Assembly: GCA_016165875.1 (NCBI GenBank)
Contig: JABBOT010000016.1
Span: forward strand, 9,134,946-9,198,945
Source: Acanthopleura granulata
Taxonomy: Eukaryota > Mollusca > Polyplacophora > Chitonida > Chitonidae
Length of the DNA: 64,000 nucleotides
Direction of reading: 5' to 3'
Part shown: positions 13,201 to 25,700 of the stretch, in pieces
How the letters are laid out: every line of letters begins with the position of its first letter
Position numbering within the stretch: the first letter of the stretch is position 1
Made by a program: the position numbers and the translations under genes
Notes under the pieces: model-generated
Databases searched by the model: none
What the model saw: the letters and a program-made list of their open reading frames with translations, nothing else
Told to the model about the DNA's origin: nothing

Positions 13201-14540
13201 CGGGTACTAGGGTCACCCCGAGAAACCACTGGGTACTAGTGCAGCTCAGAGAGTTTGTGTGCTTGTAACGATATGTAGTAGGCCCCCTGTATTTTGGGGA
13301 GTTTTTCTTGACTATTCTACTGTTATCTTCTCAAGGTAAAACAAGTGTTTGTCATACTGTTGTGTTTTCCATTCATAAACCCAGACACATTTATGTAATA
13401 GCCAGCTGATCTTTGGTGAATACAGCCTTCCACTCAGAATGTATTTTAGTGTATACGTAGGTGCAGAAATGCCTTAGGGAGTAAATGATGACGTGATTTA
13501 GTCAGGATGTCAAGCGTAAGATTTATGAAACATTCCATGCATCCACGAACTGGCAGTGTTGTCATGGTGACGAGAGCACATGTAATTGTCTTGTGAACTG
13601 TGGGATTTCTTTTAATGTTTTGAACTCTTTAAACTTTTGTTAAGTGTTATTCTCAAACATACATGCTGCCTGGTGATGTAAGCCATGAATTATACAGCAG
13701 AAATCCGCAAACAATGCAGTACTGCTTCACTGCTGACGATGTATTGATACCTGATCGGTCACCCCGTTCGTGGGGAAACCGGTTGTTGTTCACATAACAC
13801 ATTGGCCAATCAGCTGGCATCATTACAGAATGTAAATGTACAAGCATGAAAACCTATTGTAGCCTACCATTGTACAGAATAAATATGGCTTGGAGTTACA
13901 CCCTGAAAGCAATTCTTTTTTGTCTTGTTTCCAACGCACCTCAGTGATTTCTGATATATTTGCAGTTGTAGACTCTGGAACCCACTAACCCGTTACATAC
14001 TCCCTTGATGTTGATGGCCACCCCCGACCCACCCCCTCCAGAAATGATTGGGTCATTATAATGCTTTAGATTTCCAAGATACCCTTTGTCCTCTTTGCTG
14101 TGTCACTGGTTATCTCAAGAAAGCTTGGGTAGCAGCTGAATCCACTGATCTATGATCCACAGCAGTTTCTCACATCTACTTCAAGAAATCATTGGGTACT
14201 GAATTTACTAGCTGGTATACAAAAGGAAAGCACATAAAGAGTTATTAAGTTTGGAATGAGAGAAATCATTTGAATCTAAAACATCTGCACGACCACACAG
14301 ATCATATGTTATCTTGAATAAAATGTTGTTTGTTATGTTTCAACTGAGATTACTGTATTGAGTTGTTCTCTACGTTGTTCTCTCACTACTTTATGATCAG
14401 GAACTTTTGTCACAGGCTGGTGAATAGCCTATGCGAGGCAATTGCTATGGTTGTTGCTGTACAAATCAGGTACTTGGCATGATGAACGATTGATTGGTGT
14501 ATGAGTGCTTTACTAAAACTTTAGCGAGGCTTTATGGGTA
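10240..14540. other. No gene seen; two short local duplications
   Basis: No coding exon recognised on either strand. Two local duplications stand out. At 11,488-11,560 a ~36-bp unit (CCTTGACTCCGG..., ATAATCACCCGTGAGC) occurs twice. At 13,142-13,240 a ~34-bp unit (GGTCACCCCGAGAAA...GGGTACTA) occurs three times with divergence. Confidence 0.45.
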
Positions 14541-14543
14541 CAG

Positions 14544-14811
14544 TATTTATTTATTTATTATTTTATTGAGTTTTACACTGTCCTCAAGAATATTTCACTC
14601 GTACAACAGCGAACTGCATTATGGTGGGAGGAAACCAGGAAGAGCCTGGGGGACACCCACGACCATCCGCAGGTTGCTGGCAGACCTTTCTACATAAGGC
14701 CAGAGAGGAAGCCAGCATGAGCTGGACTTGAACTCACAGCAACTGCATTGGTGAGGGGCTCCTGGGTCATTATGCTGCACTAACATGCTAACCACATCGG
14801 CCACTGAAGCC
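14544..14811 (-). repeat. tRNA-derived SINE, near full length
   Basis: Reverse-complement copy of the family at 1.9 kb. The AAATAAATA-type tail is at 14,544, then come AGAATATTTCACT, CATTATGGTGGGAGGAAACC, CCGCAGGTTGCTGGCAGACC and AGCATGAGCTGGACTTGAAC (B box region), with the tRNA-like head at the right end. The middle contains a GGGGGACACCCACGACC segment also seen in other copies. Confidence 0.85.
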
Positions 14812-14814
14812 AAT

Positions 14815-15389
14815 CAGTTTAATGAAACAGTAGAGCCTATAGGCACTGAAATGTATTCTAAGATGAATGCTCAGGTTTCTTGGATGTAGATAATTCTATT
14901 GCCAGGCCTTTGCCATGTTTCTTATGATTGAGACACAAAAGTAAATCTATCAGAATTTCACACTTTTATCCATCAACTGTTTCTGGTGCAGGCTAGGAGG
15001 TTTGAGAAACCCTTTATGAGAAAAGCAAATACTAATTAGTGACAAACGTTCGAATTATTGTTCGCAGCCTGGCCTAAGCGACAACAACTCTTTGGTTCTC
15101 TGTTTCACGTTCATGGGAACCAACGTGACAATTAAACAAGAAACTTAGAACTGGTTCCATGAAAGATAAGTTATGAAAACATTTTTTTTTCCCCAGCAAA
15201 ATGAAGTCTGTACATAATTAACTGATATACTATAACTCTTTAACAATTTAAGCAGCATATATGTAGATATATGAATATCTTCCCTAAGAAACGGACCAGG
15301 GGGAATTTCATTGATATTCATAGTTTCTGCAGTTTTTATACAAACTTTGCTTCAGGTGAGGCATGGCATACACAGAACAGTTACTGCCC
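14815..15389. other. No gene seen
   Basis: AT-rich, no coding segment or repeat family recognised. Confidence 0.4.
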
Positions 15390-15560
15390 TTGCCAAAATT
15401 GGCCAAACGTTTTTATTATTTTTCTCTCCGTGTTAATTTCTTTAAAATGTTTTACAAAAGCAAGAATAAAAAAAAGGAATTCCCTGCCAACCAACCCTAT
15501 TTCTTTTCACACGGTCAAGCTACGCCCAAGAAGCAATTTGTTAAGGATGGCCCAACGAAG
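15390..15560 (+). repeat. Dispersed repeat, copy A
   Basis: Shares with 22,765-22,955 the ordered words GTTAATTTCTTTAAAA, AAAAGCAAGAATAAAAAAAA, CCAACCAA..CCTA and AAGGATGGCCCAA. The two copies are on the same strand and differ by point changes and small gaps. I do not recognise the family. Confidence 0.6.
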
Positions 15561-17285
15561 TGACACTGAGTCTAGGATTTCAAATGATGTACATGCATTA
15601 CCAAAGAAGTTAACTTAACTATGAACTTTACAATAATTCTGTAAGATTCACAAGAAGATCATCTCAAGAACAGGAATTTCTTTCACATGCAAGAAACCAA
15701 GCAACATCATACAAAACATCAGACTCGCCATCACACGTCAGAGACGCTTTTACAAAACACTCCGGGGTGATTTATGGAACAATTTTCGCCTTCCTCTGAC
15801 CGTGTTCTTCGCAAACTTGCTGATTAAAGTTAAGACCATGTTTAAACCAATCAAATTCAAATGACTGGTGAAGAATTTCCCCTCCCCCACTCCCCCCCCC
15901 ACCATCCATCAAATCAAAATTAGTCAATGGTGAAATCCTCAGATCACAATATTTTCATGACTGGTCACTGAAGACGTTCCCATACAACATGTTCTTGTGT
16001 ACAAATACTGCTGCTGACAACTGTTGATTGATTCTGATATTTTTCAATGGCCTGAAGTCAAATTCAAACTCACTGACCTCAATTAGAAGGACAAATTCAA
16101 GTATTTTTAAGAACCGACGTAGATTAAAGAACCCTGTACTACAGTATAAATAGCTTCATAAAAAAATTAAATAAAAAAGGCATAAAGATAAAAAAAATAT
16201 ATAAATACATAATGCATATTGAACATCACATCCAAATGCTCTAGACATTTAATGTCCACTTCAGTTAATTTGCAAAAAACGACAGCAAAATGCTTCACGA
16301 TAATTATAGTAAAATTCAGTATTTTTCCAGTGACATTTTTCCTCAATTGTGAGTGATTCTTTCACTTTTTAGGGCCAGTCAACAGCTTTTTCTGAAGTCT
16401 GAATAATTTCTTATCTGAGAAACTCAATTTATGGCATCAAAAGTAAAATTTTATGGCCTTCAGTTTATGTGCCATCATGTGTAATGGTGATAACCATACA
16501 TTTCCATGTACATCAACACTTGTAGTTCATGCATCCATATTATAGCCCACGTACATGTTGATAGTTTTTGAAATATACTCATTGTACGCTGAAGTATGAT
16601 GTTTTATCTGGTCATTCAATGCCACACGGGCATAATTCAAAGGTCAAAGCGCACGATAACATGGAGGCAAAATCGAGCGCAATTAAGAAAAATAATGGCT
16701 ATACAATTATAGCCTCCCCCGCAGCCCACCTGCTTGTAACTGGAGTTAGATGTATATCTATATAAGGCATGTGTACATGATTACAGGTACAACTCTATAA
16801 GCCACGACACTGACATTGAATCTGGAGTCATTTGTGGTCATACAGAAACCATCTGGATCTCCCCCTCCCCCTCCTCCCTTCCTCCAGAGAAACCGATAAG
16901 GAACTATGCCAATGTCACTTCAGGCGGGGGAGGCAGACTGCGTAGGAGTGAGTGATGCACACTCAGCAGGTATATATCATATGTGTATTAGAATCACAGC
17001 AGACCTATCCATTGTATTTTATCTGTCAGCATATACATGTATATGAACCTGTAAGCATACGCTGTGATCCTAATTCCAGTAATTCGAATTTTCGTTCAAC
17101 TTCTCCAGTGCAGGGATCAAACAGTACCTGTGATAAGGAAAGTCTCAAATTGCAGTTGTAAATCAGAATGATGTAGAAAATTGTACAAGAAGTTTTTCTT
17201 TCTTTTTCCATTTCTCCAATGAAAACTTTTTATATGAAGGTGTGTGTGTGGGGTGGGTGGTTGCGTATGTGTATAAAATATCTCT
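15561..17285. other. No gene seen
   Basis: AT-rich, with C-rich runs at 15,880-15,905 and 16,858-16,880. No coding evidence. Confidence 0.4.
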
Positions 17286-17287
17286 GC

Positions 17288-17430
17288 TATCTCATAAAAC
17301 ACGTTAGGCCTCCATGGCATGGTGGTTAGCATTGTAGCAAGGCAGACAAAAAACTATGCGTATACGTGGTAGGGTGTAGACATGTTTTGCTCGAGATCCT
17401 GGTGCAACCTAAAAGCATGCCCATGCTCGG
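17288..17430 (+). repeat. tRNA-like SINE head, third type
   Basis: The segment CCTCCATGGCATGGTGGTTAG resembles a tRNA 5' half with A box (TGGTGGTTAG), followed about 85 bp on by a weak B-box-like GCTCGAGATCCTGG. It looks like the head of a separate SINE type. Weak evidence. Confidence 0.35.
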
Positions 17431-17434
17431 AGCC

Positions 17435-18625
17435 ATATAGTATTGTTACCTACACACCTGACCCATGACACTCCCGTGCCGGGTGCCCCGCACTATCCCA
17501 TGGGCTGATTATGCGCCCAACGGAGGACTGGTTACTTTATTCTCCTTGATACCTTGTGGTTTGTGGTTATTTCTCTATATTTACCTCTGACTTCTACATC
17601 CCTCCTCCGCCCGAAGACCTAATTTGTTGAAAACCATTGAAAAGTCGCAACCAGAAGAAGAACCAGCCAGTTTGTCCGGAGCAAATTCATCCATGACAAG
17701 GCCGATTCTGAAGGTGGTGAGTCCAAACTGGATAAATTTATGAATTTTATGTTCAGCTCTGTTAGTGACATTCAACGCACGTTAAATCGGTTGGTGGGAA
17801 ACCAACTTGAACTCGATAATCGTCTTACAACGGTAGAACGCAAATATGTATTTGGTATATCTATATAGAACATGTGATTGCAACTTACACACAACTGCTT
17901 TATATTTAATATATATTTACACAGATCTATGTTTATATATCTATAATATCTATATACATAACATGCATGTACATGTATTTACACTGTATTTGTACATAAA
18001 ATAAAAATTAGCGCGAACGATTAATTGCTTACATTATTGTTATTTTAAACTGACTGAATACATATATACAGCCTATATATACATTTGTCTATGCAACTAT
18101 TACTCTGTTTTTCAGAACTAAGCCTATACTGGAATCTTAATTCGATTTACTCTTATGGAGCAATCATCACCAAGACCCATTCACCATTTCCGTACTCTTA
18201 AAGTGCAAAATCAATGTGACTTTCTGGCTAGCCCTGACATCTGCTACCTACTGCTGTTTCTCACTTTGTTTGGTCTCATGCCCTCGTAATAAATGAAACT
18301 AGCGTGTACTTTCATTTGTATTAAAGGTGCTTGACATCATATTATGTAACAATGCACATAGCACTGCACAGATCGTCACAGACGCTCTATTCTGCATTAT
18401 CTTGTCCATATTTATACTCCTTTACTCTAATAAGATTTATTATAAATTGGGATAAAACAAGCTCTTTGGGTTTTATTCCCGTTGAAATGTAACTACATTT
18501 CATATATTGTAAGCTTGTTACACTGTACAAAATGCTTATCCCATTATGCAAATTTATACATTTCAATGAATAAAGTATCCAATTCAATCAAATCAAATCA
18601 AGAACTCCCACATGTAAGCCTCTCA
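17435..18625. other. No gene seen; AT-rich
   Basis: Includes a strongly AT-rich tract at about 17,850-18,080 with many TATATA steps. No coding evidence. Confidence 0.45.
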
Positions 18626-18627
18626 TC

Positions 18628-18822
18628 AATGTATTCCCTCTGATTTCAAGTCCAGCTCATGCTAGTTTCCTGTCACTCAAACGAGGGAACATCTTTAAGC
18701 GACCTGCAGGTGGTTGGAGGTTTGCACGCTTGACACTGAATACTTTTCTTCCACCATAATGCTGGTCGGCGTTGTTCAAGTGAAATTTTCTTGCAAACAG
18801 CAAAAAAAACATCAAATAAGCC
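18628..18822 (+). repeat. SINE, 5'-truncated and diverged
   Basis: Starts inside the B-box region (TTCAAGTCCAGCTCATGCT) and runs through CACCATAATGCTGGTCGGCG to a degraded tail near 18,820. The tRNA head is missing. Confidence 0.7.
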
Positions 18823-18944
18823 CTAAAACACATGGGCACATGAGGTGCTTAGGATCTAGTTACATCAAGTTAACCACTGAATGCATACAAGGGCACGCTC
18901 ATATATCACTAGTATACAAATAAATTAAGAAGTGCAATAGCAGA

Positions 18945-19080
18945 ATCATCCTGTAACAGGCCTGGGATTGAACTCTCACCCCACAGCATGTGCCTACCTC
19001 TTCCAGGATGGGAGTTATGCACCTCACAGAATCAACCCAGCAACACCCAGCTTCCCACATCCTAATTACCATGTACTCTA
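18945..19080 (-). repeat. tRNA-derived SINE head, second family
   Basis: Minus-strand B box GAGTTCAATCCCAGG near 18,962-18,976, with a tRNA-like head toward 19,070 and wording similar to the element at 4.1 kb. It abuts the next SINE. Confidence 0.4.
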
Positions 19081-19099
19081 CCTTGCTATACTCACATCC

Positions 19100-19371
19100 A
19101 TATGTATTTATTTTATTTGATTGAGGTTTCACGCAGTGCGTACCAAAATAATTCACATATATTACAGCAGCCAGGTGGGAGGAAACTAGGTAGAGTCTAG
19201 GGAATAACCAGAACCATTTGTACGTATAGGTTGGTGCCTGAGTTTTCCACGTACGTCCGGAGAGGAAGCCAGCATGAGCTGGACTTGAATTCACAGTGAC
19301 CGCATTGGTTACAGACTCCTCAGACATAAAGCCTCCTCTAGTGTGCTAACCCCCTGGGCCACAGAGACCCC
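19100..19371 (-). repeat. tRNA-derived SINE, near full length
   Basis: Reverse-complement copy of the main family: tail at about 19,104, AGCATGAGCTGGACTTGAAT near 19,271, and a tRNA-like head ending GGGCCACAGAGACCCC. Confidence 0.85.
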
Positions 19372-20317
19372 ATATCTACTGTACACGTGGTAAACAACAC
19401 AATACTGACACATGTATATATACATGTAGATGTGCCACAGTCCTATATGCAAAAGACGAACAAAAATTTTTCGGAATTTCTGCAAGATTTTCAACCAATA
19501 AAAGAAATTAGTAGCAAATGAAGGTTGTATTGTATTTGGATTTAGTCAGGACCGGCCATTTATATGAGTCTCAGGGAAAATCACCTTAGAAGAGAGACAG
19601 AAAGAGAGGCCGAGGCCTCAGGTGTTCCGCATAAATACAGATACATGCCCATATATGGTTGTCATGACCTTATATGACGGATCCCGCAAGCTCTGACCTT
19701 GAAATGTACACCTATATGTAAGAGGCATCAAATTACCTGAGATGGGTTTACTCGTTATGACAGCGCCTGGTCCAAGAGGAATTGTTTTTCACACGCAGCA
19801 GCAACAATAACATGTCTTCCCTTCTAGCTAACTCTGGCCCAACCTCTGTCCTTAGCAAGTTCACCCGACACCGCACCTGCTCCATGCTGTCACTTTTTCA
19901 CTGCCCTTGCCCCCATCTATCAGTAATATATGAGACACTGACCTTTACCTGCCTTTGGTTTATTATTAACTCTGAGAAATACTACCACACACTGTCCTCT
20001 CCCCTCCCTTCAGGTCCCCAATGCCCAGGTGAGTCTTTGCTACAGCAGGCATATGTGATCAGTTAGGAGAGGTGAGTATGTATACTCAGTCACTTAAACA
20101 CCATGCAGGTAATAGTAGTGAGTGGTGAGTGGGATGCCAGCCAAAAAAATCCATGATCAAGTCAGGTTTACTTATATATTTGTTTATTTATTTATTTATC
20201 TGATTTGTTTCTTAGACCATGGTCAGGAATCTCACACGACGGGCAGGTTTACGCCAGCAAAAAATTGCAGTGCCTATTTTTTATTCACTTATGGCATGTA
20301 TTTCTTTGATTAGTGTT
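19372..20317. other. No gene seen
   Basis: No coding evidence. A short TATTTATTTATTTAT remnant near 20,180-20,205 may be a SINE tail scar. Confidence 0.4.
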
Positions 20318-21095
20318 TAATATCACACTCACCCACAAGGCCATTAACAAACTGTGGATGTTCACAACACACAAGGCCATTAACAAACTGTGGATATCCA
20401 CAACACACAAGGCCATTAACAAACTATGGCTGTCCACGACACATAAGGCCACTGACAAACTGTGACAGTCCACAACACTCAAGGCCATTAACAAACTGTG
20501 GCTGTCCACAACACATAAGGCCATTAACAAATGGTGATAGTCCACAACACACAAGGCCATTAACAAACTGTGGCTGTCCACAACACATAAGGCCATTAAC
20601 AAATGGTGATAGTCCACAACACACAAGGCCATTAACAAACTGTAGATGTTCACAACACACAAGGCCATTAACAAACTGTGGATATCCACAACACACAAGG
20701 CCATTAACAAACTATGGCTGTCCACGACACATAAGGCCACTGACAAACTGTGACAGTCCACAACACTCAAGGCCATTAACAAACTGTGGCTGTCCACAAC
20801 ACATAAGGCCATTAACAAATGGTGATAGTCCACAACACACAAGGCCATTAACAAACTGTGGCTGTCCACAACACACAAGGCCATTAACAAACTGTGACAG
20901 TCCACAACACACAAGGTCATTAACAAACTGTGGATGTCCACAACACACAAGGCCATTAACAAACTATGGCTGTCCAAGACACATAAGGCCATTAACACAC
21001 TATGGATGTCCACAACAAACAAGGGCATTAACAAACTGTGGATATCTACAAAACACAAGGCAATTAACAAACTGTGGCTGTCCACAACACACGAG
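20318..21095. repeat. 36-bp minisatellite, ~21 copies, with 288-bp higher-order repeat
   Basis: The unit CACAAGGCCATTAACAAACT plus ~16 bp (TGTCCACAACA-type) repeats every 36 bp. Unit variants recur in blocks: the distinctive variant GCCACTGACAAACTGTGACA occurs at 20,448 and again at 20,736, exactly 288 bp (8 units) apart, with the neighbouring variants in the same order. Because 36 is a multiple of 3 and the unit lacks stops in some minus-strand frames, a 271-codon open frame crosses it. Other frames are open too, so I do not call a protein. Confidence 0.9.
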
Positions 21096-21099
21096 TACA

Positions 21100-22290
21100 A
21101 AAAGAATGTAATAGTGTAACAGTATCTTTAAAGAAAATTGAGGCCTATAAAAAAAATTTTTAGAGTGGGAACAATTTTAACAGGTCATTTCAGTTTATGG
21201 CCCTAAAAAATTTTAATGCATACCATACCCTACTTTTTCCTAAAAATTTGGGGGGTGGGGGGTATTCAGGTTTATTATGTACAACTGTAATCAATTGTTG
21301 CCTCTCCCTGGCATGCCATCCCTTCCCCTCTTGGCCACACCATCGCCAGACACCACTGAGTGATGACAAGTGAAAACTTGAGTAACGTCATGCTATGGTC
21401 AACTTGCCTCTACGCACACACCAGTCAGCAAGATTTCTCAGACATGTGCAAGTGGTACACATGTGCGAAAACAAGCGCTTATGTAAAAACGCAAAAATAG
21501 CACGTCAATGGGAGGCGATGTAGTGGGAGGTAAAAACATCGCAGCCCTCCCCCCTCCCCCCAAGTCACACGGATGACAACGACCAAATGTTATGAATGAT
21601 GCCTCCTTCTGGACCCATGTGAAAACCATTAAGAAGAAAAAATCAATATGTGTATCACTCAAGTGCTAAACAAAGGGAGACAACTTGGGAGAAGCAAAGC
21701 CTTACAAAGCCGTTTCCATGCAGGCGTGAGTATTTGCGTGATATAATGGGTAGAGATTAATCTGGTTTGCTTTCCTCTTAATATTGGGACCTGTTTACAC
21801 TGCATTATCAGCAGTTTACAGAGTATCAGTAATGCCTAATTTCTGTGTTCTTGGGAGGATAGGATACAAAAAAGATGTCTACTTTCAAATGTATGACATC
21901 ATAAAATTTTACATCACCCGTTTAACAGAACACAATGAAGCTTCTCAAAAGCCTTTGACATTATAAAAGCAAAACTACCTTTAATATGCACAAGTACATG
22001 TGTACTTGACATCTTACCTGCTTCACGTAGCATCATGCCCCAAAAAGTGTTCAAGTCAAATAAGACAAGGTAAATGTGTAAAATGTAAAAACTACAAGAC
22101 ATCTGCTTTTCAGTTAACTTGAAAAAAGATGTCGTCAAAGCCCTGTCGCTGGTTAAACTGCACCTCAACTTTATGTCAGGTGTCTGTAGTGGCTTACACT
22201 GGACTCACAACAGTATTCTCCATTCACAGATCTGTACATTCTTAAACTCTGAGGTAGATGTACCATTACCACCCACAGCATTTCTGCAGT
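21100..22290. other. No gene seen
   Basis: No exon recognised. It contains A/T homopolymers at 21,150-21,165 and G/C runs at 21,248-21,262 and 21,546-21,560. Confidence 0.4.
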
Positions 22291-22294
22291 CTAG

Positions 22295-22492
22295 CTACAC
22301 GTAGCTGAGACAGCCACCAGCTAGGTGTAGACAGCCACCATCTAGGTGTAGACAGCCACCATCTAGGTGTAGACAGCCACCAGCTAGGTGTCGACAGCCA
22401 CCATCTAGGTGTAGACAGCCACCAGCTACAGCCACCAGCTAGGTGTAGACAGCCACCAGTTAGGTGCAGACAGCCACCAGCTAGGTGTAGGT
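22295..22492. repeat. 21-bp minisatellite, ~9 copies
   Basis: The unit TAGACAGCCACCATCTAGGTG is repeated with single-base variants (CATCTAGG/CAGCTAGG/CAGTTAGG) and one partial copy. Confidence 0.9.
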
Positions 22493-22764
22493 CCCAGAGT
22501 CCGCATCTCTTCCTGTTATTCCTATATACATGTATAATGGGAGCAACCTTCCACTGATTATACCAGCTGCAGTTACTGGGAATTGCTCTCTACTCAGTTG
22601 ATAGAGCTGTGGAGAGCCAAGTTCAAATCCTAGTGTGACCCACATAACAAATCATTTACAGTGGTTTAAGTGTTACATACATTAGAATTAGGCCATCCTT
22701 AAAAATATATTCATTGAGTGAAACCCACCCGACAGACCCTTCAAAAAAGGGCCCAAATCAGAAG

Positions 22765-22955
22765 TTTCATTGGTACTTTAATAAATGTTTTGTTTTTTTT
22801 TTTTTTGTTTTTCTTTCTATGTTAATTTCTTTAAAATCCAAATCTTTTTCAAAAGCAAGAATAAAAAAAAAATCACCGACCAACCAATCCTACCTTTTCT
22901 CATAGGGTCAGGTTACATCCAACAAACAGTTTTTCAAGGATGGCCCAAGTGGGAC
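22765..22955 (+). repeat. Dispersed repeat, copy B
   Basis: Second copy of the unit at 15,390-15,560, with the same word order, separated from it by about 7.4 kb. The T run is longer here. Confidence 0.6.
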
Positions 22956-22959
22956 CATG

Positions 22960-23875
22960 ATATCAACAAAAACCAGTAAGGAAAGTACCATATATACATG
23001 TATATATTTCTTCAAGTAAGGTAAACTCCACCTACCTTCCACAGAACAGAACGGCTCATGCTTCAACGTCCTGCCTGATGCTACCAACACGTTCTCAATC
23101 AGGAGAGGGCTTTTTTCCAAAAATTAAATCAACTTCTTTTTCTTCTTTTCATTCTTCCGTCAACAGTTCACAAAAAAGCCTAGTGCATAGAAATGCTTCC
23201 ACAGTTTGTACTGTAAAGCAATTTTCCGAATTCCACTTTGAAAGTAAAACCATCCTGACAAAAAAGAAAACATAAATCTTAGCTACTACTGAAATGACTG
23301 GGAATTCATTGTTTTTACTTTAGCAAAAGGATACCCTGGAAATGTAGTCAGGTAACTGAAAGAATTAATGAAGAACTGACCTACAATGTACAATTTCACC
23401 CAAAAAGGTTCAATTTTAGGGGCTCAAATTAATGTCATAAAATATCATTACATTATTTTTGGTGCTGAAAGAAACATTTTTTCAGTCAGATAATATCCTA
23501 TCAACCTAAGCTGAAACATTATTCTAAAACCATAAAAAATCTCTGAATTAGAAAATATGTGCAACTTAGTCATGGACGAAGTTTTAGGTCATTTAGGGAA
23601 AATGAAGTAGTATACTAAAGAGTTTTGGTCAACTTAGGTTGTTGGGTGATAAAAATGTTTACATCCTGTATTTCTAACATACGTCTCCTATGATTGTATA
23701 TTCTGATATGGGGTTTGAGTGCATGATGACAAAATCCTTTTTTTGTAGGGAATTTGAGCTAATTTTTTATAATAGCTAGTGAGAGTTTTCCATGCATTCT
23801 CAGAAAACTATTTTCAAAATCTTGGCAAAAGTTTGAAATCCTGAAACTACTGTAGGCTTTAATATTTAACTAGAA
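22960..23875. other. No gene seen
   Basis: AT-rich, no coding evidence. Confidence 0.4.
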
Positions 23876-23877
23876 AC

Positions 23878-24103
23878 TATTTATTTAATTGGCGTTCCAT
23901 GTCGTACTCAGGAATATTTCACTTATATGACAATCAACACTATTATGGTCAGAGAAAAGGGAGGAAACCCACAGTCATTGGCAGTTTACTGGCAGACCTT
24001 CCCACACACAACTAGAGAGGAGGCCAGCCTGAGCTGGACTTGAACTCACAGCAACTTCATTGGTGTGAGGCCTCTGAGCCATTGTGCTGTGCTACTCACT
24101 GTC
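23878..24103 (-). repeat. tRNA-derived SINE, diverged
   Basis: Reverse-complement copy of the main family: tail at 23,879, AGGAATATTTCACTTATATGAC, then GGAGGCCAGCCTGAGCTGGA and CTTGAACTCACAGCAAC. The head is truncated near 24,100. Confidence 0.8.
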
Positions 24104-24104
24104 A

Positions 24105-25459
24105 CACAACCTCCCTAGTCAGGAGATTAGGAAAACCCATTTTTTATAGAATTCCATTTCTCATTTAATATGGTAAATTTCTATTTGTAATTTTGGAAAA
24201 TGTTAAATTATCCTCAGATATTTCTTGTAAGTTGAAGGATTTACATGTATTTCTTGGAAGTTGAAGTATTTTCTTGTAATTTAAAGTGAAGACTGCACAT
24301 GAATCACCCTGGTTACTGCCATAAGCATATCAGGGTTTGTCAATACAGGGGAGACAACTTTGTTAAACTACACCTATACAGTTTAACCTCATGTTAAGGA
24401 TACTGGAAGAGAATTTCATATTTTGCCTTAGCCTAAAATATTGATCAAATATGGCCATATGTATATGTATTCTGAAAGTTAACGGACTGCTGATCTAAAA
24501 GAAGCTTTTTGAAATTTAATCTAGCTTTAATATTAATCAAAATGAAGAGAAAATTCGAAGTTTTCAATTTTTTTTTGCCCAAGTGAATAATTTACTATTT
24601 AAACTAAAAAACAGAAACTTTGGTGTTGTTTTACCAATGTCTTTAAACTAGGAATGTTATCAAAAATTTGTGGGACCATTTTTTTAGCTTCATAGCATTA
24701 TGTTGAAAAATACACGAGAATTAGAAGTTTTTCACTACACAACCATCTCAAAAATAGAAAGGGAGAAAAAGACCAAAATGTCTGAAAGGGCAATATGCTT
24801 GACAAAATTTGTGAATAATTCGTATGGAAATTAATTTTAATCAAGCATTGTACCGCCTCCAGTTAACCTGTAAATATATCGACATACTTATGTTAAATTA
24901 TAAAACTTATCACGCTCCATGAAAGCATAAATTGGCATTTTATCTTCACATTTCTGAGTTAAACCTGCTAGAATGTGTCTACAAACCTCTCCCCCAATGG
25001 CACCCCAGTGAGGTTATAAAGGCTGTTGTTTTAGTTAATAGGTCTGCATGAGTAGGCTGGCACAAGCAGCCATGTTTGTCTATAGCAGGAGGTAATACAC
25101 ATTTACCACAGGCAGGTAACCCTCTTCAGCAAGCTAATCCTCTTTATCAGGGTCAACAAAGAAAACACAACTGCCTTGGTTCACAACATGCAATACTTTC
25201 TGTAAAAATTGAGGGTACTTACAATTCAAGTTTCATTCTTGAATACGACCTATAACACCAATCAAATAAATAAATAAATAATCCAAATTTGGCTTTCATC
25301 TTTAAGTGAAAGGAAGATATGACAAAGGTGAATAAGAATGTGAAATAAAAAAAAATTGGCCAAATGTCACCCCTGAGGGGTTCTACGTGTAGTATCCTTA
25401 AATGCTAAAGACAGGCTACCTTTTGAAACATCAGTGCTAATTACTGTCGGGCCCGACCC
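24105..25459. other. No gene seen; SINE tail scar at 25,228-25,284
   Basis: AT-rich with no exon. At 25,228-25,284 only the last ~55 bp of the main SINE occurs on the plus strand (TTCTTGAATACG...CACCAATCAAATAAATAAATAA). Confidence 0.5.
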
Positions 25460-25482
25460 CTGAGATAATTGTCATCTCAGGA
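25460..25482. repeat. Short palindrome abutting the left end of the viral element
   Basis: CCTGAGAT (25,460-25,467) and ATCTCAGG (25,475-25,482) are perfect inverted copies around a 7-bp spacer. They lie immediately outside the first base I assign to the terminal repeat. No partner exists at the right end. Confidence 0.7.
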
Positions 25483-25700
25483 AGCAGCAGGGAGGGCGAT
25501 TGGACTTTTTATTGGGGGCCTCCCCACCCCCAAGGGAGCCCCCCAACCCCCGTTCCAGCCAATTTCTGCTGTACATCAAGCCATATAGTGTCCTGCTACA
25601 TAGATAACTGGCAATTGAATCATGTAGACAGACACCCGTTCACATTAATAAATAATTGGCCATTGTTTATGTACGTACTAGCCCCAGGGACGGCTCATCA
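25483..25700 (+). repeat. Left terminal inverted repeat of the viral element
   Basis: From AGCAGCAGGGAGGGCGATTG inward, this matches the reverse complement of 35,941-36,176. Shared blocks include GGGAGCCCCCCAACCCCC, TTCCAGCCAATTTCTGCTGT, ACATCAAGCCATATAGTGT and GACAGACACCCGTTCACATT. The left copy has a short extra GGGGGCCTCCCCACCCCC-like segment (about 25,515-25,532). The right copy has an additional internal duplication of the CTATG/AATGTGAACGGGTGTC unit. Confidence 0.85.

Noticed and set aside
18899..19327. 142-codon minus-strand open frame
   Set aside because: It runs through two SINE copies (18.95 and 19.1 kb); coding appearance is accidental.
20318..21095. CRISPR-like array
   Set aside because: Units are contiguous minisatellite repeats without unique spacers, in animal DNA.
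20285..21100. 271-codon minus-strand open frame
   Set aside because: It is a by-product of a 36-bp tandem array; two other minus-strand frames are also long and open, and the peptide is a pure 12-residue repeat with no signal or domain.
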